Below, piece by piece: positions 23,346-32,741 of a DNA stretch of 64,000 bases. The notes beneath the pieces are model-generated. The model did not search any database. It saw nothing but the letters and a program-made list of their open reading frames with translations, and had not been told where the DNA came from. Location of the stretch: positions 40,929,728 to 40,993,727 of the forward strand of contig NC_092115.1 in the NCBI RefSeq assembly GCF_045679555.1. The letters run 5' to 3'. The position numbers were made by a program, and so were the translations under genes. The DNA comes from Salvelinus alpinus (taxonomy: Eukaryota; Chordata; Actinopteri; Salmoniformes; Salmonidae). Each line of letters opens with the position of its first letter. Within the stretch, counting starts at the first letter, position 1.

Positions 23346-23673
23346 AATTGTGTGTGCTTTGACAATGTGCCGCAATTTTAGCAAACACAGAAATTGTCCT
23401 ATATTGGAGACCAAAAGTCGTATGGCACATTGCTTAGGGTTTCAACAAATTTAAATTATTTCTAGCCTACCATCATCGATTTTACTACTAATGTGAAAAC
23501 AAGACTAAATTTGACTATTGTTGCTCATTTTAAGACAATTGTCAAATAATTGTAACATTCATCAGATGTCAATTGTTGTACAACATCATGGCTACGCTGT
23601 TGGCATCACCTTTTACAGTGGATTCTGCTGTTGTGGGCCTTTAACCATCTGTCTGACTTTGTTGTTCACACAG

Positions 23674-25223
23674 GAGAGAGACGGGACTACCGTGGATCCT
23701 CTGGGGAGCCTCAACAACCTCATGATGCTGACGAGGCAGAGAATAGTCTCTCCAGATCAGAACACATCAAGAAACACCAGCAGAGATCCACAGGGAAGAG
23801 AACTCACTGCTGCTCTGACTGTGGGAAGAGATTCACCTCATCAGGCATTAAAATTCACCAGAGAATCCACACAGGAGAGAAACCTTACGGCTGTACTCAA
23901 TGTGGGAAGAGTTTTGTTCAATATAGCCATCTGAAGATACACCAGAGAACACACACAGGAGAGAAACCTTATAGCTGTACTCAATGTGGGAAGAGTTTTA
24001 GTCATTCAACCAGCCTGATATCACACCAGAGAACACACACAGGAGAGAAACCTTATAGCTGTGATGAATGTGGGAAGAGTTTTACTACATCTAGAAATCT
24101 GACTCTACACAAGAGAACACACACAGGAGAGAAGCCATATAGCTGTGATCAATGTGGGAAGAGTTTTACTCAGCTAAGCAGCCTGACATCACACCAGAGA
24201 ACACACACAGGAGAGAAACTATATAACTGTGATGAATGTGGGAAGATTTTTACTAGATCTAGCAATCTTACTCGACACCAGAGAATACACACAGGAGAGA
24301 AACCTTTTAGCTGTGATCAATGTGGGAAGAGTTTTGTTTTATCTTGCCTTCTGACTGTACACCAGAGAATACACACAGGAGAGAAACTTTATAGCTGTGA
24401 TGAATGTGGGAAGATTTTTACAAGGTCTAGCAATCTGACTCTACACCAGAGAATACACACAGGAGAGAAATCTTTCAGCTGTACTCAATGTGGGAAGAGT
24501 TTTACTCAGCTAAGCAGCCTGATATCACACCAGAGAACACACACAGGTGAGAAACCTTTTAGCTGTACTCAATGTGGGAAGAGTTTTACTCAGCTAAGCA
24601 GCCTGATATCACACCAGAGATCACACACAGGAGAGAAACCATATAGCTGTGATGAATGTGGAAAGATTTTTGCTAGGTCCAGCAATCTGACTCTACACCA
24701 GAGAATACACACAGGAGAGAAACCTTTCAGCTGTACTCAATGTGGGAAGAGTTTTACTCAGCTAAGCAACCTGATATCACACCAGAGAACACACACAGGA
24801 GAGAAACCATATAGCTGTGATCAATGTGGGAAGAGTTTTGTTCAATCTAGCCATCTGAAGATACACCAGAGAACACACACAGGAGAGAAACCTTTTAGCT
24901 GTGATCAATGTGGGAAGAGTTTTGTTCAATCTGGTGATCTGACAGTACACCAGAGAACACACACAGGAGAGAAGTATTTTAGCTGTGATCAATGTGGGAA
25001 GAGTTTTGTTACATCTAGCCTTCTGACAGTACACCAGAGAACACACACAGGAGAGAAACCTTATAGCTGTAATCAATGTGGAAAGAGTTTTGTTTCATCT
25101 ACGGGTCTGACAGTACACCAGAGAACACACACAGGAGAGAAACCTTATAGCTGTAATCAATGTGTGAAGAGTTTTGCTACATCTGGGCAGCTGACTGTAC
25201 ACCAGAGAACACACACAGAATAG
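23674..25223 (+). CDS. Zinc-finger unit 2, exon 2: 17 C2H2 fingers
   Basis: Begins after acceptor GTTGTTCACACAG with two bases that complete the phase-1 codon from exon 1, then a linker ([20 protein letters not shown]) and 17 Kruppel-type modules joined by HTGEKP linkers; stop TAG at 25221-25223. Finger 1 has 11 instead of 12 residues between Cys2 and His1 and is probably non-functional; fingers 2-17 are canonical. Positions -1/2/3/6: QSHI, HTSS, TRNL, QSSS, RSNR, LCLV, RSNL, QSSS, QSSS, RSNL, QSNS, QSHI, QGDV, TSLV, STGV, TGQV for fingers 2-17. Fingers 9 and 10 match and the pair 8-9 resembles 11-12, evidence of recent internal duplication. No symbol can be assigned; database names for such genes are generic. 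Confidence 0.92.
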
Positions 25224-25380
25224 AAATCGTATAGCTCTAATTTGTGCGAAGAGTTTTACTCAGTCAAACAGCCTGGTACAACACCAGAGAACACACACAG
25301 GAGAGAAATCTCTTAGCTGTGACCATAGATAATCTGATAAAAGATCTCAGATCAAATATCAGAAAGTATGTACATGAAAG
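25224..25380 (+). pseudogene. Decayed terminal fingers after the unit 2 stop codon
   Basis: Immediately after the TAG, finger-like sequence continues (TATAGCTCTAATTTGTGCGA, CAGTCAAACAGCCTGGTACA, HTGEK-type linker) and ends in a relict of the last finger seen in units 1 and 3 (TCTGATAAAAGATCTCAGAT). The array was once about two fingers longer and was shortened by a GGAGAG to GAATAG type change. Confidence 0.7.
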
Positions 25381-26670
25381 AGTTGTTTCATGATATCAAT
25401 TAATTAATGTCACAATGTAGAATGTTTTAACATTGTAGGAGTGTTTTAATAATGTCACAATGTAGAAGCCTAAATGTTTGCCCCTTTATCAATTGATTTC
25501 AACATGATATGGATATTAGCCTCAGGGGGAAAATCCAGGCTCTGAATTGAAAGTTGTGTTGTGTTACACTTAACATGTTGGTGACCCACTGGAATCAAAA
25601 TGCAACACTTCAAATTGTAGCTAGCTGTTTTCTACAAATTGTCCTCTAACCAGTGATGTTTACATTATTCCCAGATTCCGTGTGGTTTTTGAGCTGTTAG
25701 TTTTAACAGGATGTGGAACTTCACCTCCCTCCTCTCGCACAAATGATTTCAACATGATATCGATGAGTGATGACAAATAAGTGTTGCATTTCTTTCTTTA
25801 GTGGCCCCTACATTTAAATGCATCACTCCAAAATGTAGCTGATTGTCCTCTAACCAGTGAGGTAAAAGATATCTCCCATTTCCATGTTTTTTCTTAGTTG
25901 TGTTAGTTTCAACAGCACGTACAACCTAATCAATATCAGTGATTTATTGCTACTTGTCAAAACAACAGCGTTGCTGGTGCTTGTGCAGTTTATATGGTGC
26001 TTGTTTAAAAAATACAAGTAACATGATTATTGTGGCAGATGTTTGTGTATATAGCACATTTTATGTTTAGGTTTTCAATATATCACAAGTGAGTTAAGAC
26101 GAGAGTTCTAGAATCTAGTGGGGGGAAAAAAAATATTTTTTTCTTGTTTTTAATTGTTCACAGCCAGTAGTCACCATGTTTATATTGGTGAAGGTGAAGC
26201 ATTGTAGTTGATTATAATGTGAAATTTAAGTTGTTTTCTGTTAAGCATTCTCTTAAGGGGGAAGGTGTTACAGTCTTTGGTTTTTCCATTTATATTTTGA
26301 GGTTGGACTTTAGCACGTATAGCTCGTTAGCACGTATAGCTTGTTAGCGCGTAGGGTGCACTGATTGGTGTCACCTCGTTAGTCAGTATGTGTTACACCT
26401 GTGCTGGCTTGTCCATCTCGTTAGTGGGAAGGTGTTTCACCTGAGCTGGTCCAGGTTCTATTGAAGAGTGTCTGGCCCAGTGCTCCAGTTGTGTTGATAG
26501 ATGTGGAGAGTCAACACCTTTAGTTGCGCTATCGTTTTTATTTGCTTCCCTTTTTTAAGTTTGTTGTGGGTTTTTCTTTTGTTTGCCTCTTCTTGGGCAG
26601 ATTTAGTGGGTCTCATGGTGGGTGTCTTTTATCTCCCAGTTGTTGTTACTAGTCAACTTTCAGTGGACAC
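25381..26670 (+). other. 3' UTR and flank of unit 2
   Basis: Contains AATGTCACAATGTAGAATGT near 25407, matched inverted at about 38190-38220 downstream of unit 3. The segment at about 26340-26460 (GTGTCACCTCGTTAGTCAGT, CTCGTTAGTGGGAAGGTG) is matched inverted at 37680-37790. No further gene seen. Confidence 0.5.
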
Positions 26671-27640
26671 TGTGAGAGCAAAACTGCAAGATTATTTTAT
26701 AATACTTTTATTGCATCAAATGGTTGTTTTATGCAACAGAATAGAGGGTTCTTCGAACTATTGTGTCTGTGTTCTACTGAGGATGGGCCTCTGGGATATC
26801 ACACTGACAGATTTACAATGTCTTTTGGGTTATAAAACCTAAAGAGACCGCATTCCAGAGCATGAGTTAATGTTTCTGTTCTATATGGTACCCGGGAGAG
26901 ATGACCCCAGGGCCAGGCCCTGGTCTCTACACAAAGAGTACTGTTTTTACAGCAGATACTGTCTGCTAAGAATGATAAATATCTCTCATACAAATCCTAA
27001 ACTTGTGACCCGTTCTATACATCTGTTGTTCATCATGTAGGTTGAAAGACCTTTGTACTTTTGACTCGTGGCTCTCAACGAATCATCTGGGGGTGATTCA
27101 TCGACCAGCCATCATTATTGTAGAGCACTCAATTCACTTTATATGTGTGCGTTGTATTGACCTGCTCCCTTATTAATAAATGAATATAGATTTAGTTTAA
27201 GAATAACTCTGACTTGTGTGAGTTATAAGTTTGTCTCCTCATTTGATATGAAAGAAATTAACCACATTTGGGGATGTTAATCTTCACTTGGTGACCGCTC
27301 CTGACGACCTGGGTAAATGGTGCACCAGGGATCCCTCAAACTTGGGATCTCGGAGACCACACTTTGGGAATTTAATGGACCCACCTTTGATCTGAGAGGC
27401 AGCGATACGAGTGGATACCAAATCTCAAACCTAGTTTAAAAAAAAGAGGTGAGCGAAACACGCAAAGTGTCGTTTTTAGAAAAGCCTCGTAGGCTCTGAG
27501 TGTGTATTCCTGTGTGAGGTGGGCACCTTGGAGGTGTAAACAGGGCCCATTGAGGAGGCTCTGAGTGTGTATTCCTGTATTTTCCCAGTATGAGAGGAGT
27601 TGCTAGATTTATTGAATAAACCTTTTTCCATAAAGTTAGA
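26671..27640 (+). mobile_element. Retroviral-type LTR and leader, remainder missing
   Basis: 26671-27266 has LTR features: TGTGAGAGC start, ACCACA end, a GGTTATAAAACC TATA-like box (about 26827) and AATAAATGAATATAG as polyadenylation signal (about 27175). The following CATTTGGGGATG resembles the primer-site position of gammaretrovirus-like elements. The leader to about 27640 has a duplicated GAGGCTCTGAGTGTGTATTC. No gag, pol or env is present. I recognise it as a salmonid endogenous-retrovirus LTR type, but the family is not certain. Confidence 0.55.
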
Positions 27641-27790
27641 GTGAACCCAGGTGGCTGACTAGCTGTTGAAGAAGCGTCCCGTCCACTAGATTATACGTCA
27701 CAGTGGCAGAATCACCTGAAAGACGCACATCGCCGTCTGCTGACTGGAGTTGGTATCGCAGTTGAGAAAATACTTTCAGACAAAAAGCTA
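27640..27790 (-). promoter_or_regulatory. Orphan zinc-finger promoter
   Basis: Minus strand carries the block shared by all unit promoters: CAGCAGACGGCGATGTGCGT, then TGACGTATAATCTAGTGGAC and CTTCTTCAACAGCTAGTCAG. It stops at GCCACCTGGG where the retroviral leader begins, and no exon 1 follows. This is the remains of a fifth unit or of a rearranged promoter. Confidence 0.7.
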
Positions 27791-28055
27791 AAAGCGACTG
27801 CCCCTAAAAACCAACGACTCCCTTTGAAAACGGGCGATGTGGCATCAGAAACATTTATTATAGTGTAAAAATGTACTACAAAGTGTAGCTAAATAGAATA
27901 ACTTTGGTCATACCCACTCAATACCAGCAACAGTGTGTGAAAACCTTGTGAAGACTTACAGAAAACGTTTGACCTCTGTCATTGCCAACAAAGGGTATAT
28001 AACAAAGTATTGAGATAAACTTTTGTTATTGACCAAATACTTATTTTCCACCATA

Positions 28056-29987
28056 ATGGAATCACCAGATTCCACCAGAACAGGGCTCCGGGCAGCCGAG
28101 CGGAAATGGAGGAAAACTCGCCTCCCTGCGGACCTGGGATCCTTTCACTCCTTCCTCTCTACATTCTCCTCTTCTGTCTCTGCTGCTAAAACCAATTTCT
28201 ACCACTCTAAATTCCAAGCATCTGCCTCTAACCCTAGGAAGCTCTTTGCCACCTTCTCCTCCCTCCTGAATCCTCCTCCCCCTCCTCCCCCCTCCTCCCT
28301 CTCTGCGGATGACTTCGTCAACCATTTTGAAAAGAAGGTCGACGACATCCGATCCTCGTTTGCTAAGTCAAACGACACCGCTGGTTCTGCTCACACTGCC
28401 CTACCCTGTGCTTTGACCTCTTTCTCCCCTCTCTCTCCAGATGAAATCTCGCGTCTTGTGACGGCCGGCCGCCCAACAACCTGCCCGCTTGACCCTATCC
28501 CCTCCTCTCTTCTCCAGACCATTTCTGGAGACCTTCTCCCTTACCTCACCTCGCTCATCAACTCATCCTTGACCGCTGGCTACGTCCCTTCCGTCTTCAA
28601 GAGAGCGAGAGTTGCACCCCTTCTGAAAAAACCTACACTCGATCCCTCCGATGTCAATAACTACAGACCAGTATCCCTTCTTTCTTTTCTCTCCAAAACT
28701 CTTGAACGTGCCGTCCTTGGCCAGCTCTCCTGCTATCTCTCTCAGAATGACCTTCTTGATCCAAATCAGTCAGGTTTCAAGACTAGTCATTCAACTGAGA
28801 CTGCTCTTCTCTGTGTCACGGAGGCGCTCCGCACTGCTAAAGCTAACTCTCTCTCCTCTGCTCTCATCCTTCTAGACCTATCGGCTGCCTTTGATACTGT
28901 GAACCATCAGATCCTCCTCTCCACCCTCTCCGAGCTGGGCATCTCCGGCAAGGTCCACGCTTGGATTGCGTCCTACCTGACAGGTCGCTCCTACCAGGTG
29001 GCGTGGCGAGAATCTGTCTCCGCACCACGTGCTCTCACCACTGGTGTCCCCCAGGGCTCTGTTCTAGGCCCTCTCCTATTCTCGCTATACACCAAGTCAC
29101 TTGGCTCTGTCATATCCTCACATGGTCTCTCCTATCATTGCTATGCAGACGACACACAATTAATCTTCTCCTTTCCCCCCTCTGATAACCAGGTGGTGAA
29201 TCGCATCTCTGCATGTCTGGCAGACATATCAGTGTGGATGACGGATCACCACCTCAAGCTGAACCTCGGCAAGACGGAGCTGCTCTTCCTCCCGGGGAAG
29301 GACTGCCCGTTCCATGATCTCGCCATCACGGTTGACAACTCCATTGTGTCCTCCTCCCAGAGTGCTAAGAACCTTGGCGTGATCCTGGACAACACCCTGT
29401 CGTTCTCAACTAACATCAAGGCGGTGACCCGTTCCTGTAGGTTCATGCTCTACAACATTCGCAGAGTACGACCCTGCCTCACGCAGGAAGCGGCGCAGGT
29501 CCTAATCCAGGCACTTGTCATCTCCCGTCTGGATTACTGCAACTCGCTGTTGGCTGGGCTCCCTGCCTGTGCCATTAAACCCCTACAACTCATCCAGAAC
29601 GCCGCAGCCCGTCTGGTGTTCAACTTTCCCAAGTTCTCTCACGTCACCCCGCTCCTCCGCTCTCTCCACTGGCTTCCAGTTGAAGCTCGCATCCGCTACA
29701 AGACCATGGTGCTTGCCTACGGAGCTGTGAGGGGAACGGCACCTCCGTACCTTCAGGCTCTGATCAGGCCCTACACCCAAACAAGGGCACTGCGTTCATC
29801 CACCTCTGGCCTGCTCGCCTCCCTACCTCTGAGGAAGTACAGTTCCCGCTCAGCCCAGTCAAAACTGTTCGCTGCTCTGGCACCCCAATGGTGGAACAAA
29901 CTCCCTCACGACGCCAGGTCAGCGGAGTCAATCACCACCTTCCGGAGACACCTGAAACCCCACCTCTTTAAGGAATACCTAGGATAG
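28056..29987 (+). CDS. LINE reverse transcriptase (endonuclease-less, open frame)
   Basis: Open frame ending TAG at 29985-29987. The frame extends to an ATG at 28023, but the first 11 codons are Tc1 sequence; LINE-derived coding starts at MESPDSTRTG (28056). Counting from 28023: proline-rich stretch 84-90, NNYRPVSLL at 212-220, LDLSAAFDTV with catalytic Asp at 285, GVPQGSVLGP at 341-350, YADD at 374-377, and a C-terminal RLDYCNSLLAGLP/LHWLPVEARI region. These are the motifs of L2/CR1-clade non-LTR reverse transcriptases. Without an endonuclease it should not move by itself. The lack of stops over about 640 codons indicates a young insertion. Confidence 0.88.
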   Translation: MESPDSTRTGLRAAERKWRKTRLPADLGSFHSFLSTFSSSVSAAKTNFYHSKFQASASNPRKLFATFSSLLNPPPPPPPSSLSADDFVNHFEKKVDDIRSSFAKSNDTAGSAHTALPCALTSFSPLSPDEISRLVTAGRPTTCPLDPIPSSLLQTISGDLLPYLTSLINSSLTAGYVPSVFKRARVAPLLKKPTLDPSDVNNYRPVSLLSFLSKTLERAVLGQLSCYLSQNDLLDPNQSGFKTSHSTETALLCVTEALRTAKANSLSSALILLDLSAAFDTVNHQILLSTLSELGISGKVHAWIASYLTGRSYQVAWRESVSAPRALTTGVPQGSVLGPLLFSLYTKSLGSVISSHGLSYHCYADDTQLIFSFPPSDNQVVNRISACLADISVWMTDHHLKLNLGKTELLFLPGKDCPFHDLAITVDNSIVSSSQSAKNLGVILDNTLSFSTNIKAVTRSCRFMLYNIRRVRPCLTQEAAQVLIQALVISRLDYCNSLLAGLPACAIKPLQLIQNAAARLVFNFPKFSHVTPLLRSLHWLPVEARIRYKTMVLAYGAVRGTAPPYLQALIRPYTQTRALRSSTSGLLASLPLRKYSSRSAQSKLFAALAPQWWNKLPHDARSAESITTFRRHLKPHLFKEYLG

Positions 29988-30139
29988 GATAAAGTAATCC
30001 TTCTAACCCCCCCCCCCCCTTAAAAGAGTTAGATGCACTATTGTAAAGTGGTTGTTCCACTGGATATCATAAGGTGAATGCACCAATTTGTAAGTCGCTC
30101 TGGATAAGAGCGTCTGCTAAATGACTTAAATGTAAATGT
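28058..30139 (+). mobile_element. L2/CR1-like LINE inserted in the Tc1 copy
   Basis: Flanked on both sides by ATAAT (28053-28057 and 30140-30144), a likely target duplication. Contains the reverse-transcriptase frame ending at 29987 and a 3' UTR with the widespread fish tail GTAAGTCGCTCTGGATAAGA, GCGTCTGCTAAATGAC. The endonuclease domain is absent, so it is a 5'-truncated insertion. Confidence 0.85.
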
Positions 30140-30318
30140 ATAATTTGCAAATAAATTCATTAAAAATCCAACAATGTGATTTTCTGGATTTTTTTTTCTC
30201 ATTTTGTCTGTCATAGTTGAAGTGTACCTATGATGAAAATTACAGGCCTCTCTCATCTTTTTAAGTGGGAGAACTTGCACAATTGGTGGCTGACTAAATA
30301 CTTTTTTGCCCCACTGTA

Positions 30319-31574
30319 AGTGTTTTTCTGACATTTTGGGGAAATTTAAGGGAAAATAAAAAATACTTCCCTAGCAGAGCTGCAAGTCCCATGGGGACAT
30401 CCTCGAGAGTGTGGATGTTCTCCCCATCAAAGGCCAGCAGGATTTCACTCTAATGGTGAAATGGATTTCCGCCGATGTGCAGTAAAGGAGTGAAGAGCGG
30501 TGAAATCTGTGTCAACAAAAGTAAGAAAAGATTAATACACATACAATTAACAAAGAACAGAACAACTGTTCAGCTGTAGTTTTATATAAGCATGCACACC
30601 TATGTTTATGAAGAAACAGATGATTGGTGCATAGGCATACCTTGTCACGGACATAAAGGCCACTCGGGTCCTCATTGAAGAGGTTGGGCAAGAGCAGAAT
30701 CGCTGCTGTGGTCTCCAGTCCTAGTAAAGTAAAGCAATGATCTTACTACACTTGCTAATTTTATTACAAAATACATTAGAGAAAGGGAAGGAATAAGAGC
30801 AAATCCCTCATCTGTATTGTCCTTCAGGGACTGTCAAAATAGCAGGATGATGTCCTCACTCCAGGCTCGCCTCTCAACCTCTGATAGTCCTTGAATTATC
30901 TTTTTGTCTATATCCATTCCATGGACTTGATTCATTTCTGAGAAGATCTGAAAAGATCATTTGCACACATTTGTATGCTAATAGATGTCAGTTTGTATTG
31001 ACTGCTATGTAGGTTAAATGTACACTTCAAATGCAGCTGTCCTACAACATATCTGTACCTTCTTCTTGATCCCAATTGCATTGTGTCTATGTTCTGTCCG
31101 ATAAGAATTTCAAAGGAAGAGAAAATGTCAAAGAATAGTCTTACAAGCATTAAAAAATATTTATTTAATAAATATTAACAGATAAATGGCATCAGCATAC
31201 AATTGAATGCAAAATAGAAGAACATATTGGAGAAAGCACTAGCCAATACAGTACTGCCATACAGTAACAGTACTGCCATACAGGCCTAATATCACATTTC
31301 AAGATATCTTTGTACACAAATTGTTCAATATTTTATCAGGCTGACTTGAAAGATTATACGCAACATTTTGATGCGTGGCAATACTGTGTTTGGATTCTGA
31401 AGGGCATTTATACAAAAGAGGTAGTCTAGACACTGTATTAATACCATTGTGCATTTGAATCCCATCTACAGCTACCATCTAAGATATTAATTTCCCTCCA
31501 CAAGGGGGCGTACATGTAACGTTTCCAAAATGGGATAGTATTGAACATGTAACGTTTCCAAAATGGGATAGTAT
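30319..31574 (-). pseudogene. Possible degraded exons of an unidentified gene; otherwise empty
   Basis: Minus strand at about 30640-30725 reads GLETTAAILLLPNLFNEDPS and ends at a consensus donor (AAG|GTATGC). At about 30370-30500 it reads EILLAFDGENIHTLEDVPMG. The segments look like two exons of one conserved protein but neighbouring frames are broken. I am not able to name the family with confidence. 30950-31570 is AT-rich with no other signal, apart from a duplicated GTAACGTTTCCAAAATGGGA (31518 and 31548). Confidence 0.3.
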
Positions 31575-31629
31575 TGTAACGACCCTGGGTTTATAAACGC
31601 GGAAATCGACTCTACCCCACGAGCATGCT

Positions 31630-31700
31630 TTTGCGGTACAGTCGATAGCTCGCTGGACTTCGGGCTAGAAGGTCGAGGGTTCGAGACCTGCTCCCTGCTG
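31630..31700 (+). ncRNA. tRNA-Arg(TCG)-like Pol III module in LTR1
   Basis: GCGGTACAGTCGATAGCTCG gives an A-box/D-arm, CTGGACTTCGGGCTAG an anticodon arm with TCG in the loop, and GAGGGTTCGAGACC a T-arm/B box with 10 of 11 matches to GGTTCGANTCC. The order and spacing resemble tRNA-Arg-TCG. Pairing in the anticodon stem is weakened by one wobble. Derivation from tRNA-Arg is from memory of the tRNA and needs a covariance-model test. Confidence 0.6.
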
Positions 31701-31860
31701 TTTCATTACATTGGTGTCAGAAGTGATCGAACCTTGCATCCACGACAGTGCGTGTGCTTGGCCGGTGAGCGCGTTCCTGTAAGACGTAGAGTCGCAAGCT
31801 AGCGCGAGGACGCGCTCTTTGAAAGGAGGGAGTAGTGTAACTACCGCACGAGCATGCTTT

Positions 31861-31925
31861 TGCGGCACAGTCGATAGCGCGCTGGACTTCGGGCTAGAGG
31901 GTCGAGGGTTCGAGACCTGCTCCCT
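31861..31925 (+). ncRNA. tRNA-Arg(TCG)-like Pol III module in LTR2
   Basis: Same module as LTR1 with a few substitutions (GCGGCACAGTCGATAGCGCG, CTGGACTTCGGGCTAG, GAGGGTTCGAGACC). A and B boxes are unchanged, even though the TATA-containing upstream part of this LTR has been lost. Confidence 0.6.
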
Positions 31926-31943
31926 GCTGTTTCATTACAGTAT

Positions 31944-32741
31944 TGTACATGTAACGTTATGCCCCCTTGTGTGTTAATAGTATTGCATGCTGTAGCAGGC
32001 TATATAAAGAGGAAGCCCTCCATTGACGATTCAGTTCGTTGTAACATCTCGTCTGGACAGGTCGCCGTCCTTAGTTAGTTAGTTAGTTAGTTAACGTTAG
32101 CTAGTTCATTCTAACAAAAGTGAGAACTGCTTTAGATTGGAAACTTACGTTAATGAGTGTAAAGCCATGTTGGCTTTATGGAAACGATATACAATATATG
32201 GGAAAGAATATAGTTCAGGGAAATAATCCAAACCTAGTTCTGCCTAGTTGGGACATAACGTTAGCTAGCTAGATAACGGTACTGTACTGTAGCTCATACA
32301 ACGCCGACGGTCAAACCCGGCTTTCTAATATTTACGTTAATTAACTATAGTAACGTTATGGAAGCTATTCACAGAAAACCAGAATTGTCTTCGTTATTCA
32401 TTATTAATATGTTATATTATTATAATAAATTATTTCGAGAGATATTCAGAGTCAAACATCAACCCAACTTAACCTTTTTAACTGTTGTCGCATCAAAACT
32501 TGTCACCGTCGTTTTCAGTTGTAATTGCGAAGTTCCTGGAAGAAGTTCTGCAACAACGGAGGTTCCTCGATGAACCCACCTTCTAACAAGTTCTTTGAAG
32601 AACCTTTTGTGGCTGTTTTTCATTGACCAAGAACCCTACGGATCTTAGGGGATCTGAGAACAACTCCAGTTGAACCCTTCATTTTTAGAGTGTAGTCGGC
32701 TCTATTTACTCTCAGATTCAAACATGCTGATTAGCATCAAC
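31944..32741. other. AT-rich stretch with a TATA-like box and TTAG microsatellite
   Basis: GCTATATAAAGAGGAAG at about 31999 resembles a TATA box, followed by a (TTAG)n run at 32071-32092 and several TAACGTTA palindromes. No convincing exon follows, so promoter activity is only a possibility. Confidence 0.3.

Larger units (their letters stand above)
27929..30318 (+). mobile_element. Tc1-like transposon 3' part, split by a LINE
   Basis: 27929-28057 encodes the C-terminus of the transposase ([16 protein letters not shown], ending in stop), and 30140-30318 carries the 3' UTR and outer end (GCCCCACTGTA). The two halves join at ATAAT, and the joined order matches the uninterrupted copy at 63348-64000. 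The 5' part of the element is missing. Confidence 0.85.
31575..31939 (+). mobile_element. Miniature LTR element (TRIM-like) with tRNA-Arg-like LTRs
   Basis: Complete 365-bp unit: target duplication GTAT (31571-31574, 31940-31943); LTR1 31575-31710 (TGTAAC...ATTACA); primer-binding site TTGGTGTCAGAAGTG directly after it at 31711, matching the 3' end expected of a tRNA-Leu; about 110 bp without coding capacity; polypurine tract GAAAGGAGGGAGTAG (31821-31835); LTR2 31836-31939. LTR2 lacks about 32 bp present in LTR1, including its TTATAAAC box (31591). Each LTR contains a tRNA-like module listed separately. Too small to encode anything, it would need a helper element. Confidence 0.85.

Noticed and set aside
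23631-23673. Earlier ATG as start of the unit 2 finger protein
   Set aside because: The bases before 23674 are a pyrimidine-rich splice acceptor conserved in units 1 and 3; exon 1 supplies the start.
24777-25076. Antisense open frame across the unit 2 fingers
   Set aside because: Shadow of the repeated finger codons; the sense frame has complete C2H2 motifs.
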